Assembly: GCA_037013495.1 (NCBI GenBank)
Contig: CM072801.1
Coordinates: forward strand, 88,025,816 to 88,089,815
DNA from: Hippophae tibetana
Taxonomy: Eukaryota > Streptophyta > Magnoliopsida > Rosales > Elaeagnaceae
DNA length: 64,000 nucleotides
Direction of reading: 5' to 3'
Part shown: positions 25,057 through 38,111 of the stretch, piece by piece
How positions within the stretch are numbered: the first letter of the stretch is position 1
Layout of the letters: the number at the start of each line of letters is the position of its first letter
The notes under the pieces: generated by a model
The model's input: only the letters and a program-made list of their open reading frames with translations
The model's database searches: none
What the model was told of the DNA's origin: nothing
Position numbers and translations under genes: made by a program

Positions 25057-26364
25057 TATAAATTTAAAATTCAAAAAATAGATAAATAAAGATAGATAAA
25101 CCATTTTCAGCAACCATGGCTATGATACCGAAAAATGCAAATCCTTTTCGCAGACAACATATGTACCTAGGAACACAAAGAATAAGAAAGGTTGAATTGC
25201 TAAAAACATGCTTAAGATGATAGTATTGGAATGCGAAAGAACATTAATAGAAAACTAGGCAATAGGGTGCGAGCAAATTTTAAGACGTCTGTAAGTAGTG
25301 TAAACCACGGAATCTCGGTTAAAATAAGAGACAAGAAAAACTACTCCTATAGTGTGTTTCTTTATGTATCGAAACATGCTTCCATTTGATATATTATAAT
25401 AATCATTTTGATATACGAGTCAAAAGTTATAACCGTTTACAGTTTCAAACTCAATTGATAACTTCTTTTTGTTTTGAAATTGTGAACTACAGTAACTTTC
25501 TTGTTTTTTTCAAAAACATAGTTAGGTTAAACACAAAAATAAAATAACGAGAAAAAAATACCGTGAAACTAAGGAAAGCTACGAAATGAAATCCAAATAG
25601 GAAAAGAATGACAACAAAATTGAAAGAAAACACTCGACTTAAAGGACACAATTTAATTCTTTTTTCTGATTCCTGACTTAAGAAAGAAGAAAACAATCAA
25701 AGGACAAATTTTTATAAATTTAAAATTAAAAAAATAGAAAAATAGAGATACATAAACCATTTTCAGCAACAAAGGCTATGATACCAAACAATGCCAATCC
25801 TTTTCGCGGACAACATATGTACCTAGGAACAAAAAGAATAAGAGAGGTTGAATTGCTTAAAACATGGTTAAGATGATAGAATTGGAATCCGAAAGAACAA
25901 GAATAGAAAACTAGGCAAAAGGGTGCGACCAAATTTTAAGACGTCTGTAAGTAGTGTAAACCACGGAATCTGGGTTAAAATATGAGAATAGAAAAACTAC
26001 TGCTATAGTGTGTTTTTTATGTATGGAAACATGTTTGGATTTGATATATTTTAATAGTAATTTCGATATACGAGTCAAAAGTTATGACAGTTTACAGTTT
26101 CAACCCCAATTCATAACTTCTTTTTGTTTGGAAATTGTGAACTACAGTAACTTACTTTCTTTTTTCAAAAACATAGATAGGTTGAACACAAAAATGAAAT
26201 TACTAGAAAAAAATACCGTGAAACTAAGGAAATCTAGGAAATGAAATCCAAGTAGGAAAATAATGACAACAAAATTGAAAGAAAACACTCAACTTCAGGA
26301 CACAATTTAATTCTTTTTTCTGATTTGTGAACTAAGAAAAGAAAAATATCAATGGACAAATTTT
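25057..26364 (+). repeat. Delta1-delta2 segment, third copy
   Basis: Matches 11959-13050 at an offset of 13098 (20 monomers less 2 bp), including ACCATGGCTATG, GGTGCGAGC, AATAAGAGACAAG and TCAAACTCAATTG. At about 26060-26110 delta2 passes into delta3-like sequence (CCCCAATTCATAAC, AACTTACTTTC). Near 26288 an epsilon-specific CTCAACTTCAGG follows, so the last monomer is a patchwork. Confidence 0.85.
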
Positions 26365-27672
26365 TATAAATCTAAAATTCAAAAAATAGATAAATAGAGA
26401 TAGATAAACCATTTTTAGCAAATTAGGCTATGATACCAAACAATGCAAATCCTTTTGGAGGAAAACATATGTACCTAGGAACTCAAAACAATAAGAAAGA
26501 TTGAATTGCTAAAAACATTGTTAAGATGATAGAATAGGAATCTGAAAGAACAAGAATAGAAAACTAGGCAATAGGGTGAGACCAAATTTGAAGACATCTT
26601 CAAGTAGTATAAATGACGAAATCTTGGTTAAAATATGATGATAGCAAAACTACTACTATAGTGTGTTGTTTTATGTATCGAAACATGCTTCGATTTGATA
26701 TATTATAATAGTCATTTCGATATACAGGTCAAAAGTTATAACATTTTATAGCTTCAACCCCAATTGATAACTTCTTGTTTGGAATGTGAACTGCAGTAAC
26801 TTTCTTGTTTTTTTCAAAAACATATATAGCTTTAACACAAAAATGAAATAACGAGAAAAAAATACCGTGAAACTAAGGAAAGCTACGAAATGAAATCCAA
26901 ATAGGAAAAGAATGACAAAAAAATTGAAAGAAAACACTCTACTTGAAGGAGACAATTTAATTCTTTTTTCTGATTTCGGACTTAAGAATGAAGAAAACAA
27001 TCAAAGGACAAATTTTTATAAATGTAAAATTCAAACAATAGATAAATAAATATAGATAAACAATTATCAACAACCAAGGCTATGACACCAAACAATGCAA
27101 ATCCTTTTCGCGGACAACATATGTACCTAGGAACACAAAGAATAAGAAAGGTTGAATTGCTAAAAACATGGTTAAGATGATAGTATTGCAATGCGAAAGA
27201 ACAATAATAGAAAACTAGGCAATAGGGTGCGACCAAATTTTAAGACGTATGTAAGTAGTGTAAACCACGGAATCTGGGTTAAGATATGAGAATAGAAAAA
27301 CTACTCCTATAGTGTGTTTTTTATGTATGGAAACATGTTTCGATTTGATATATTATAATAGTCATTTCGATATACTGGTCAAAAGTTATGACAGTTTACA
27401 GTTTCAACCCCAATTGATAAGTTCTTTTTGTTTGGAAATTGTGAACTGCAGTAACTTTCTTTCTTTTTTCAAAAACATAGATAGGTTGAACACAAAAATG
27501 AAATAAAGAGAAAAAAAATGCCATGAAACTAAGGAAATCTACGGAATGAAATCCAAATAGGAAAAGAATGACAACAAAATTGAAAGAAAACACTCGACTT
27601 GACGGACACAATTTAATTCTTTTTTCGGATTCCTAACTTAAGAAAGCAAAAAACATATAAAGGACAAATTTT
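26365..27672 (+). repeat. Epsilon1-epsilon2 monomers, copy 1
   Basis: Two monomers with small private deletions. Examples are AACTTCTTGTTTGGAATGTG (several bases shorter than normal), GATATACAGGTC and ATATATAGCTTTAAC. They match 62938-64000 at an offset of 36573. Epsilon2 carries TAAACAATTATCAACAACC. Confidence 0.85.
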
Positions 27673-29637
27673 TATAAATCTAAAATTCAAAAAATAGATA
27701 AATAAAGATAGATAAACCATTTTCAACAACCAAGGTTATGATACCAAACAATGCCAATCCTTTTCGCGGACAACACGTGTACCTAGGAACACAAAGAATA
27801 AGAAAGGTTGAATTGCTTAAAACATGGTTAAGATGATAGAATTGGAATCCGAAAGGACAAAAATACAAAACAAGGTAATAGGGTGCGACAAAATTTTAAG
27901 ACGCCTATAAGTAGTGAAAACGAGGGAAGCTGGGTTAAAATAAGATAATAGAAAAACTACTCCTATATTGTGTTTTTTTATGTATCGAAGCATGGTTCAA
28001 TTTGATATATTATAATAGTCATTTCGGTATACGAGTGTAAAGTTATAACAGTTTACAATTTCAACCCCAATTGATAAATTCTTTTTGTTTTAAAATTGAG
28101 AAATGCAGTAACGTTCTTGTTTTTATCAAAAACATAGATAAGTTGAACACAAATATGAAATAACGAGTAAAAAATATCGTGAAACTAAGGAAAGCTATGA
28201 AATGAATTCCAAATAGGAAAAGAATGACAACAAAATTGAAAGAAAACACTCGACTTGAAGGACACAATTTAATCCTTTTTTTCTGATTTCGGACTTAAGA
28301 CAGAAGAAAACAATCAAAGGACAAATTTTTATAAATTTAAAATTCAAAAAATAGATAAATAAAGATAGATAAACCATTTTTAGCAACCAAGGCTATGATA
28401 CCAAACAATGCAAATCCTTTTCGCGGACAACATATGTACCTAGGAACACAAAGAATAAGAAAGGTTGAATTGCTAAAAACATGCTTAAGATGATAGTTTT
28501 GGAATGCGAAAGAACAATAATAGAAAACTAGGCAATAGGGTGGAACCAAATTTTAAGATGTCTGTAAGTAGTGTAAACCACGGAATCTGGGTTAAAATAT
28601 GAGACTAGGAAAACTACTCCTATAGTGTGTTTTTTTATGTATCGAAACGTGCTTCCATTTAATATATTATAATAGTCATTTTGATATACGAGTCAAAAGT
28701 TATAACAGTTTACAGTTTTAACCCCAATTGATAACTTCTTTTCGTTTTGAAATTGTGGACTGCAGTAACTATCTTTCTTTTTTCAAAAACATAGAGAGGT
28801 TGATCACAAAAATGAAATAACAAGAAAAAAATACCTTGAAACTAAGGAAATCTACGAAATAAAATCCAAATAGGAAAAGAATGACAACAAAATTGAAAGA
28901 AAACACTCGCCTTGAAGGACACAATTTAATTCTTTTTTCTAATTTCTCAATTAAGAAAGAAGAAAACAATCAAAGGACAAATTTTTATAAATCTAAAATT
29001 CAAAAAATACATAAATAAAGATAGATAAACATTTTCAGCAACGAAGGCTATAATACTAAAGAATGCCAATCCTTTTCGCGGACAACATATGTACCTAGGT
29101 ACAAAAGAATAAGAAAGGTTGAATTGCTTAAAACATGGTTAAGATGATAGAATTGGAATCCGAAAGAACAAGAATTGAAAACTTGGCAATAGGGTGCGAC
29201 GAATTTTAAGACATCTGTAAGTAGTGTAAACCACGGAATCTGGGTTAAGATATGAGAATAGAAAAACTACTCCTATAGTGTGTTTTTAATGTATGGAAAC
29301 ATGTGTCGATTTGATATATTATAATAGCTATTTCGATATACGAGTCAAAAATTATGACAGTTTATAGTTTCAACCCCAATTGATAACTTCTTTTTGTTTG
29401 GAAATTGTCAACTGCAGTAACTTTGTTTCTTTTTTCAAAAACATAGATAGGTTGAACACAAAAATGAAATAAAGGGAAAAAAATGCCGTGAAACTAAGGA
29501 AATCTACGAAATGAAATCCAAATAGGAAAAGAATGACAACAAAATTGAAAGAAAACACTCGACTTGACGGACACAATTTAATTCTTTTTTCGGATTCCTA
29601 ACTTAAGAAAGCAAAAAACATATAACGGACAAATTTT
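27673..29637 (+). repeat. Zeta1-zeta2-zeta3 monomers, copy 1
   Basis: Three monomers with private marks: zeta1 CAACACGTGTACC and GAGGGAAGCTGGG; zeta2 GGTGGAACCAAATTTTAAG and TTCGTTTTG; zeta3 AACGAAGGCTATAATAC and GCGACGAATTTTAAG. The set is repeated at 55797-57761 at an offset of 28124 with very few differences, and in both places is followed by X1-X2. Confidence 0.9.
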
Positions 29638-30941
29638 TATAAATCTAAAATTCAAAAAATAGATAAATAAAGATAGATAAACCATTTTCAACAACCAAGG
29701 TATGATACCAAACAATGCCAATCCTTTTCTTGGACAACACGTGTACCTAGGAACACAAAGAATAAGAAAGATTGAATTTCTAAAAACATGGTTAAGATGA
29801 TAGAATTGGAATCTGAAAGAACAAGAATAGAAAACTAAGCAATAGGGTGCGACCAAATTTTAAGACGTCTGTAAGTAGTATAAACTACGGAATCTGGGTT
29901 AAAATATGATGATAGCAAAACCACTGCTATAGTTTTTTATGTATCGAAATGTGCTTCGATATTATATATTATAATAGTTATTTCGATATACGAGTCTAAA
30001 GTTATAACAATTTACAATGTCAATCCCAATTGATAACTTCTTTTTCTTTTTAAATTGTGACTTGTAGTAACTTACTTGTTTTTTTCAAAAACATAGATAG
30101 GTTGAACACAAAAATGAAATATAGAGAAAACAATTCCGTGAAACTAAGGAAAGCTACGAAATGAAATCCAAATAGGAAAAGAATGACAACAAAATTGAAA
30201 GTAAAGACTCGACTTGAAGGACACAATTTAATTATATTTTCTGATTTCTAACTTAAGAAAGAAGAAAACTATCAAAGGACAAATTTTTATAAATCTAAAA
30301 TTCAAACAATAGATAAATAGAGATAAATAAACCATTTTCAGCAACCAAGGCTATGATACCAAACAATGCAAATCCTTTTCGTGGACAACATATGTACCTT
30401 GAAACACAAAGAATAAGAAAGATTGAATTGCGTAAAACATTGTTAAGATAATAGAATTGGAATTTGAAAGAATAGGAATAGATAACAAGGTAATAGGGTG
30501 CGACCAAATTTAAAGACGTCTGTAAGTAGTGTAAACGATGGAATCTGGGTTACAATACAGGGATAACCAAAATATTGCTATAGTGAGTTTTTTATTTATC
30601 GAAATGAGCTTCGATTAGAAATATTACAATAGTCGTTTCGATAGACGAGTCAAAAGTTATAACAGTTAAACATTCAACCCCAATTGATAACTTCATTTTG
30701 TTTTGAAATTGTCAACTGTAGTAACTTTCTTGTTTTTTCCAAAAACATAGATAGGTTGAACAGAAAAATGAAATAACGAGAAAAAAATACCGTGAAACTA
30801 AGGATAGCTATGAAATGAAATCCAAATAGGAAAAGAATGACAACAAAATTGAAAGAAAACACTCGACTTGAAGGACTCAATTTAATTGTTTTTTCTGATT
30901 TCTCACTTAAGAAAGAAGAAAACTATCAATGGACAAATTTT
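29638..30941 (+). repeat. X1-X2 landmark monomer pair, copy 2
   Basis: Matches 1-1304 at an offset of 29637 and 57762-59013 at an offset of about 28124. Only scattered substitutions were noted, for example TTTACAATGTCAATCCC, which copy 3 shares and copy 1 does not. Copies 2 and 3 therefore look closer to each other here than either is to copy 1. Confidence 0.9.
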
Positions 30942-33527
30942 TATAAATCTAAAATTCTAAAAATAGAAAAATAGAGATAGATAAACCATTTTCATCAACC
31001 AAGGCTATGATACCAAACAATGCAAATCCTTTTGAAGGACAACATATGTACCTAGGAACACAAAGAATAAGAAGGATTGAAATGCTAAAAACATGGTTAA
31101 GATGATAGAATTGGAATCTGAAAGAACAATAATAGAAAACTAGGCAATTGCGTGCGACCAAATTTTAAGACGTCTGTAAGTTGTATAAACTATGGAAACT
31201 GGGTTAAAATATGAGAATAGAAAAACTACTGCTATAATGTGTTTTTTATGTATCAAAACGTGCTTCGATTTGATATATTATTATAATCGTTTCGATATAC
31301 GAGTGAAAAGTTATCACAATTTACAGTTTCAACCCCAATTCATAACTTCTTTTTGTTTTGAAATTGTGAACTGTAATAACTTTCTTGTTTTTTTTCAAAA
31401 ACATAGATAGGTTGAACACAAAAATGAAATAACGAGAAAAAAATACCGCGAAACTAAGGAAAGCTACGAAATGAAATCCAAATTGGAAAAGAATGACAAA
31501 AAAATTGAAAGAAAACACTCGACTTGAAGGACACAATTTAATTCTTTTTTATGATTTCTGATTTAGGAAAGAAGAAAACTATCAATGGAAAAAAATTTAT
31601 AAATCTAAAATTCAAAATATAGACAAATAAATATAGATAAACCATTTTCAGCAACCAAGGCTATGATACCAAACGATGCAAATCCTATTCGTGGACAACA
31701 TATGTACCTAGGAACACAAAGAATAAAAAAGTTGAATTGTTAAAAACAAGGTTAAGATGATAGTATTGGAATCCGGAAGAACAAGAATAGAGAACTAGGC
31801 AACAGGGTGCGACCAAATTTTAAGACGTCTGTAAGTAGTATAAACGACGGAATCTGGGTAAAATATGATGATAGCAAAACTACTGCTATAGTGTGTTGTT
31901 TTATGTATCAAAACGTGCTTCGATTTGATATATTATTATAATCGTTTCGATATACGAGTGAAAAGTTATAACAATTTACAGTTTCAACCCCAATTCATAA
32001 CTTCTTTTATTTTGAAATTGTGAACTGTAGTACCTTTCTTGTTTTTTTTCAAAAACATAGATAGGTTCAACACAAAAATGAAATAACGAGAAAAAAATAC
32101 CGTGAAACTAAGGAAAGCTACGAAATGAAATCCAAATTGGAAAAGAATGATAACAAAATTGAAAGAAAACACTCGACTTGAAGGACACAATTTAATTCTT
32201 TTTTATGATTCCTAACTTAATAAAGCAAAAAACAATCAAAGGACAAATTTTTATAAATCTAAAATTCAAAAAATAGATAAATAAAGATAGATAAACCATT
32301 TTCAGCAACCAAGTCTATGATACCAAACAATGCAAATCCTTTTCGTGGAGAACATATTTACCTAGGAACACAAAGAATAAAAAGGTTGAATTGCTAAAAA
32401 CATGGTTAAGATGATAGTATTGGAATCCGGAAGAAAAAGAATAGAAAACTAGGCAATAGGGTGCGACCAAATTTCAAGCCGTCGGTAAGTAGTGTAAACC
32501 ATGGAATCTGGGTAAAAATATGAGAATAGAAAAACTACTGCTAAAGTGTGTTTTTTTTATGTATGGAAACATGTTTCAATTTGATATATTATAATAGTCG
32601 TTTCGATATACGAGTGAAAAGTTATAACAGTTTACAGTTTCAACCCCAATTGATAACTTCTTTTTGTTTTGAAATTGTGAACTGCAGTAACTTTCTTGTT
32701 TTTTTCAAAAACATAGATAGGGTGAACACAAAAATGAAATAACGAGAAAAAAAATACCGTGGAACTAAGGAAAGCTACGAAATGAAATCGAAATTGGAAA
32801 AGAATGACAACAAAGTTGAAAGAAAACACCCGACTTGAAGGACACAATTTAATTCTTTTTTCTGATTCCTAACTTAAGAAAGAAAAAAACAATCAAAGGA
32901 CAAATTTTTATAAATCTAAAATTCAAAAAATAGATAGATAAAGATAGATAAACCATTTTCAGCAACCAAGGCTATGATACCAAACAAGGCAAATCGTTTT
33001 GGAGGACAACATAGGTACCTAGGAACTCAAAGAATAAGAAAGATTGAATTGCTAAAAACATGGTTAAGATGATAGAATTGGAATCTGAAAGAACAAGAAT
33101 AGAAAACTTGGCAATTGCGTGCGACCAAATTTTAAGACGTATGTAAGTAGTAAAAACTACTGCTATAGTGTGTTTTTTATGTATGGAAACATGTTTCGAT
33201 TTGATATATTATAATAGTCACTTCGATATACAAGTCAAAAGTTATAACAGTTTACAGTTTCAACCCCAATTGATAACTTCTTTTTGTTTTGAAATTGTGA
33301 ACTACAGTAACTTTCTTTCTTTTTTCAAAAACATAGATAGGTTGAACACAAAAATGAAATAACGGGAAAAAAATACCGTGAAACTGAGGAAATCTAGGAA
33401 ACGAAATCCAAATAGGAAAATAATGACAACAAAATTGAAAGAAAACACTCGACTTGAAGGACACAATTTAATTGTTTTTTCTGATTTCTCACTTAAGAAA
33501 GAAGAAAACTATCAATGGACAAATTTT
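30942..33527 (+). repeat. Four diverged monomers following X1-X2, copy 2
   Basis: The second copy of 1305-3892, with anchors 30942, 31598, 32252 and 32909. It preserves the same 35-bp deletion in the last monomer, giving 619 bp. Small differences include ACCAAGTCTATG at about 32310 against ACCAAGGCTATG in copy 1. Confidence 0.88.
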
Positions 33528-36147
33528 TATAAATCTAAATTTCAAAAAATACATAAATAAAGATAGATAAACATTTTCAGCAACCAAGGCTATGATACCA
33601 AACAATGGAAATCCTTTTCGCGGACAACATATATACCTAGGAACACAAAGAATAAGAATGGTTGAATTGTTTAACACATGGTTAAGATGATAGAATTGCA
33701 ATCCGAAAGAACAAGAATATAAAACAAGGTGATAGTGTGCAACCAAATTTTAAGACATCTAAAAGTAGTGTAAACGATGGAATCAGGGTTAAAATATGAG
33801 AATAGAAAAACTACTACTATAGTGTGTTTTTTATGTATCGAAACATGCTTCAATTTAATATATTATTATAGTCATTTCAATATACGAGTGTAAAGTTATG
33901 ACAATTTACAGTTTCAACCCCAATAGATAACTTATTTTTGTTTTGAAATTGTGAACTGCAGTAACTTTCTTGTTTCTTTCAATAACATAGATAGATTAAA
34001 CACAAAAATGAAATAACGAGAAAAAAATAACATGAAACTAAGGAAAGTTAGGAAATGAAATCCAAATAGGAAAAGAATGACAAGAAAATTGAAAGAAAAC
34101 ACTCGACTTGAAGGACACAATTTAATTGTTTTTTCTGATTTCTCATTTAAGAAAGAAGAAAACTATCAATGGACAAATTTTTATAAATCTAAAATTCTAA
34201 AAATAGAAAAATAGAGATAGATAAACCATTTTCATCAACCAAGGCTATGATACCAAACAATGCAAACCCTTTTGGAGGACAACATATGTACCTAGGAACA
34301 CAAAGAATAAGAAAGATTGAATTGCTAAAAACATGGTTAAGATGATAGAATTTGAATATGAAAGAACAATAATAGAAAACTAGGCAATTGCGTGCGACCA
34401 AATTTTAAGACGTCTGTAAGTTGTATAAACTACGGAATCTGGGTTAAAATATGAGAATAGAAAAACTACTGCTATAGTATGTTTTTTATGTATGGAAACA
34501 TGTTTTGATTTGATATATTATAATAGTCGTTTCGATATACGAGTCAAAAGTTATAACAGTTTACAGTTTCAACCCCAATTGATAACTTCTTTTTGTTTTG
34601 AAATTGTGAACTACAGTGACTTTCTTTCTTTTTTTAAAAACATAGAAAGGTTGAACAGAAAAATGATTTAACGAGAAAAAACTACCGTGAAACTAATGAA
34701 ATCTAGGAAATGAAATACAATGAGGAAAATAATGACAACAAAATTGAAAGAAAACACTCCACTTGAAGGACACAATTTAATTCTTTTTTCGTGATTTCCA
34801 ACTAAAGAAATAAGAAAATAATCAAAGGAGAAATTTTTATAAATTTAAAATTCAAAAAATACATAAATAAAGATAGATTAACATTTTCAGCAACCAAGGC
34901 TATGATACCAAACAATGTAAATCCTTTTCGCGGACAACATATGTACCTAGGAACACAAAGAATAAGAATGGTTGAATTGCTTAAAACATGGTTAAGATGA
35001 TAGAATTGGAATCCGAAAGAACAAGAATATAAAACAAGGTGATAGCACGCGACCAAATTTTAAGACATCTATAAGTACTGTAAACGATGGAATCAGGGTT
35101 AAATTATGAGAATAGAAAAACTACTACTATAGTGTATTTTTTATTTATCAAAACATGCTTCAATTTAATATATTATAATAGTCAATTCGATATACCAGTG
35201 TAAAGTTATGACAGTTTACAGTTTCAACCCCAATTGATAACTTATTTTTGTTTTGAAATTGTGAGCTGCAGTAACTTTCTTGTTTCTTTCAATAACATAG
35301 ATAGATTAAACACAAAAATGAAATAACGAGAAAAAAATAACATGAAACTAAGGAAAGTTAGGAAATGAAATCCAAATAGGAAAAGAATGACAAGAAAATT
35401 GAAAGAAAACACTTGACTTGAAGGACACAATTTAATTGTTTTTTCTGATTTCTCACTTAAGAAAGAAGAAAACTATCAATGGACAAATTTTTATAAATCT
35501 AAAATTCTAAAAATAGAAAAATAGAGATAGATAAACCATTTTCATCAACCAAGGCTATGATACCAAACAATGCAAATCCTTTTGGAGGACAACATATGTA
35601 CCTAGGAACACAAAGAATATGAAATATTGAATTGCTAAAAACATGGTTAAGATGATAGAATTGGAATATGAAAGAACAATAATAGAAAACTAGGCAATTG
35701 CGTGCGACCAAATTTTAAGACGTCTGTAAGTTGTATAAACTACGGAATCTGGGTTAAAATATGAGAATAGAAAAACTACTGCTATAGTGTGTTTTTTATG
35801 TATGGAAACATGTTTCGATTTGATATATTATAATAGTCAATTCGATATACGAGTGTAAAGTTATGACAGTTTACAGTTTCAACCCCAATTGATAACTTCT
35901 TTTTGTTTTGAAATTGTGAACTACAGTAACTTTCTTTCTTTTTTCAAAAACATAGATAGGTTGAACACAAAAATGAAATAACGAGAAAAAAATACCATGA
36001 AACTAAGGAAATCTAGGAAATGAAATCCAAGTAGGAAAATAATGACAACAAAATTGAAAGAAAACACTCCACTTGAAAGACACAATTAAATTCTTTTTTC
36101 GTGATTTCCAACTTAAGAAAGGAGAAAATAATCAAAGGACAAATTTT
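33528..36147 (+). repeat. Mixed monomers: old type, alpha, beta, alpha
   Basis: Anchors are 33528, 34182, 34838 and 35492. The first is the counterpart of the 862-bp monomer at 3893 but lacks the 208-bp duplication. The alpha and beta units match 4755-6300 at an offset of 29427. The last monomer starts as alpha and from about 35830 becomes gamma/beta-like (GTCAATTCG, GAGTGTAAAG), so it is a hybrid of normal length. Confidence 0.85.
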
Positions 36148-38111
36148 TATAAATCTAAAATTCAAAAAATACATAAATAAAGATAGATAAACATTTTCAC
36201 CAACCAAGGCTATGATACCAAACAATGGAAATCCTTTTCGCGGACAACATATATACCTAGGAACACAAAGAATAAGAATGGTTGAATTGTTTAACACATG
36301 GTTAAGATGATAGAATTGGAATCCGAAAGAACAAGAATATAAAACAAGGTGATAGCGTGCGACCAAATTTTAAGACATCTATAAGTAGTGTAAACGATGG
36401 AATCAGGGTAAAATTATGAGAATAGAAAAACTACTACTATAGTGTGTTTTTTATGTATCGAAACATGCTTCAATTTAATATATTATAATAGCCAATTCGA
36501 TATACGAGTGTAAAGTTATGACAGTTTACAGTTTCAACCCCAATTGATAACTTCTTTTTGTTTTGAAATTGTGAACTACAGTAACTTTCTTTCTTTTTTC
36601 AAAAACATAGATAGGTTGAACACAAAAATGAAATAACGAGAAAAAAATACCATGAAACTAAGGAAATCTAGGAAATGAAATCCAAGTAGGAAAATAATGA
36701 CAACAAAATTGAAAGAAAACACTCCACTTGAAGGACACAATTAAATTCTTTTTTCGTGATTTCCAACTTAAGAAAGAAGAAAATAATCAAAGGACAAATT
36801 TTTATAAATCTAAAATTCAAAAAATACATAAATAAAGATAGATAAACATTTTCACCAACCAAGGCTATGATACCAAACAATGTAAATCCTTTTCGCGGAC
36901 AACATATGTACCTAGGAAGACAAAGAATAAGAATGGTTGAATTGCTTAAAACATGGTTAAGATGATAGAATTGGAATCCAAAAGAACAAGAATATAAAAC
37001 AAGGTGATAGCGCGCGACCAAATTTTAAGACATCTATAAGTAATGTAAACGATGGAATCAGGGTTAAATTATGAGAATAGAAAAACTACTACTATAGTGT
37101 ATTTTTTATGTATCGAAACATGCTTCAATTTAATATATTATAATAGTCAATTCGATATACGAGTGTAAAGTTATGACAGTTTACAGTTTCAACCCCAATT
37201 GATAACTTCTTTTTGTTTTGAAATTGTGAACTACAGTAACTTTCTTTCTTTTTTCAAAAACATAGATAGGTTGAACACAAAAATGAAATAACGAGAAAAA
37301 AATACCATGAAACTAAGGAAATCTAGGAAATGAAATCCAAGTAGGAAAATAATGACAACAAAATTGAAAGAAAACACTCCACTTGAAAGACACAATTAAA
37401 TTCTTTTTTCGTGATTTCAAACTTAAGAAAGGAGAAAATAATCAAAGGACAAATTTTTATAAATCTAAAATTCAAAAAATACATAAATAAAGATAGATAA
37501 ACATTTTCACCAACCAAGGCTATGATACCAAACAATGTAAATCCTTTTCGCGGACAACATATGTACCTAGGAAGACAAAGAATAAGAATGGTTGAATTGC
37601 TTAAAACATGGTTAAGATGATAGAATTGGAATAAAAAAGAACAAGAATATAAAACAAGGTGATAGCGCGCGACCAAATTTTAAGACATCTATAAGTACTG
37701 TAAACGATGGAATCAGGGTTAAATTATGAGAATAGAAAAACTACTACTATAGTGTATTTTTTATTTATCGAAACATGCTTCAATTTAATATATTATAATA
37801 GTCAATTCGATATACGAGTGTAAAGTTATGACAGTTTACAGTTTCAACCCCAATTGATAACTTATTTTTGTTTTGAAATTGTGTGCTGCAGTAACTTTCT
37901 TGTTTCTTTCAATAACATAGATAGATTAAACACAAAAATGAAATAACGAGAAAAAAATAACATGAAACTAAGGAAAGTTAGGAAATGAAATCCAAATAGG
38001 AAAAGAATGACAAGAAAATTGAAAGAAAACACTTGACTTGAAGGACACAATTTAATTGTTTTTTCTGATTTCTCACTTAAGAAAGAAGAAAACTATCAAT
38101 GGACAAATTTT
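36148..38111 (+). repeat. Three gamma monomers
   Basis: Anchors are 36148, 36803 and 37458, in steps of 655 or 654. The first carries a patch (about 36224-36300: AATGGAAATCC, ATATATACC, TTGTTTAACACATGG) typical of the monomers at 3893 and 33528. That points to a short conversion tract. The third has GGAATAAAAAAGAAC, as at 14098. Confidence 0.86.
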
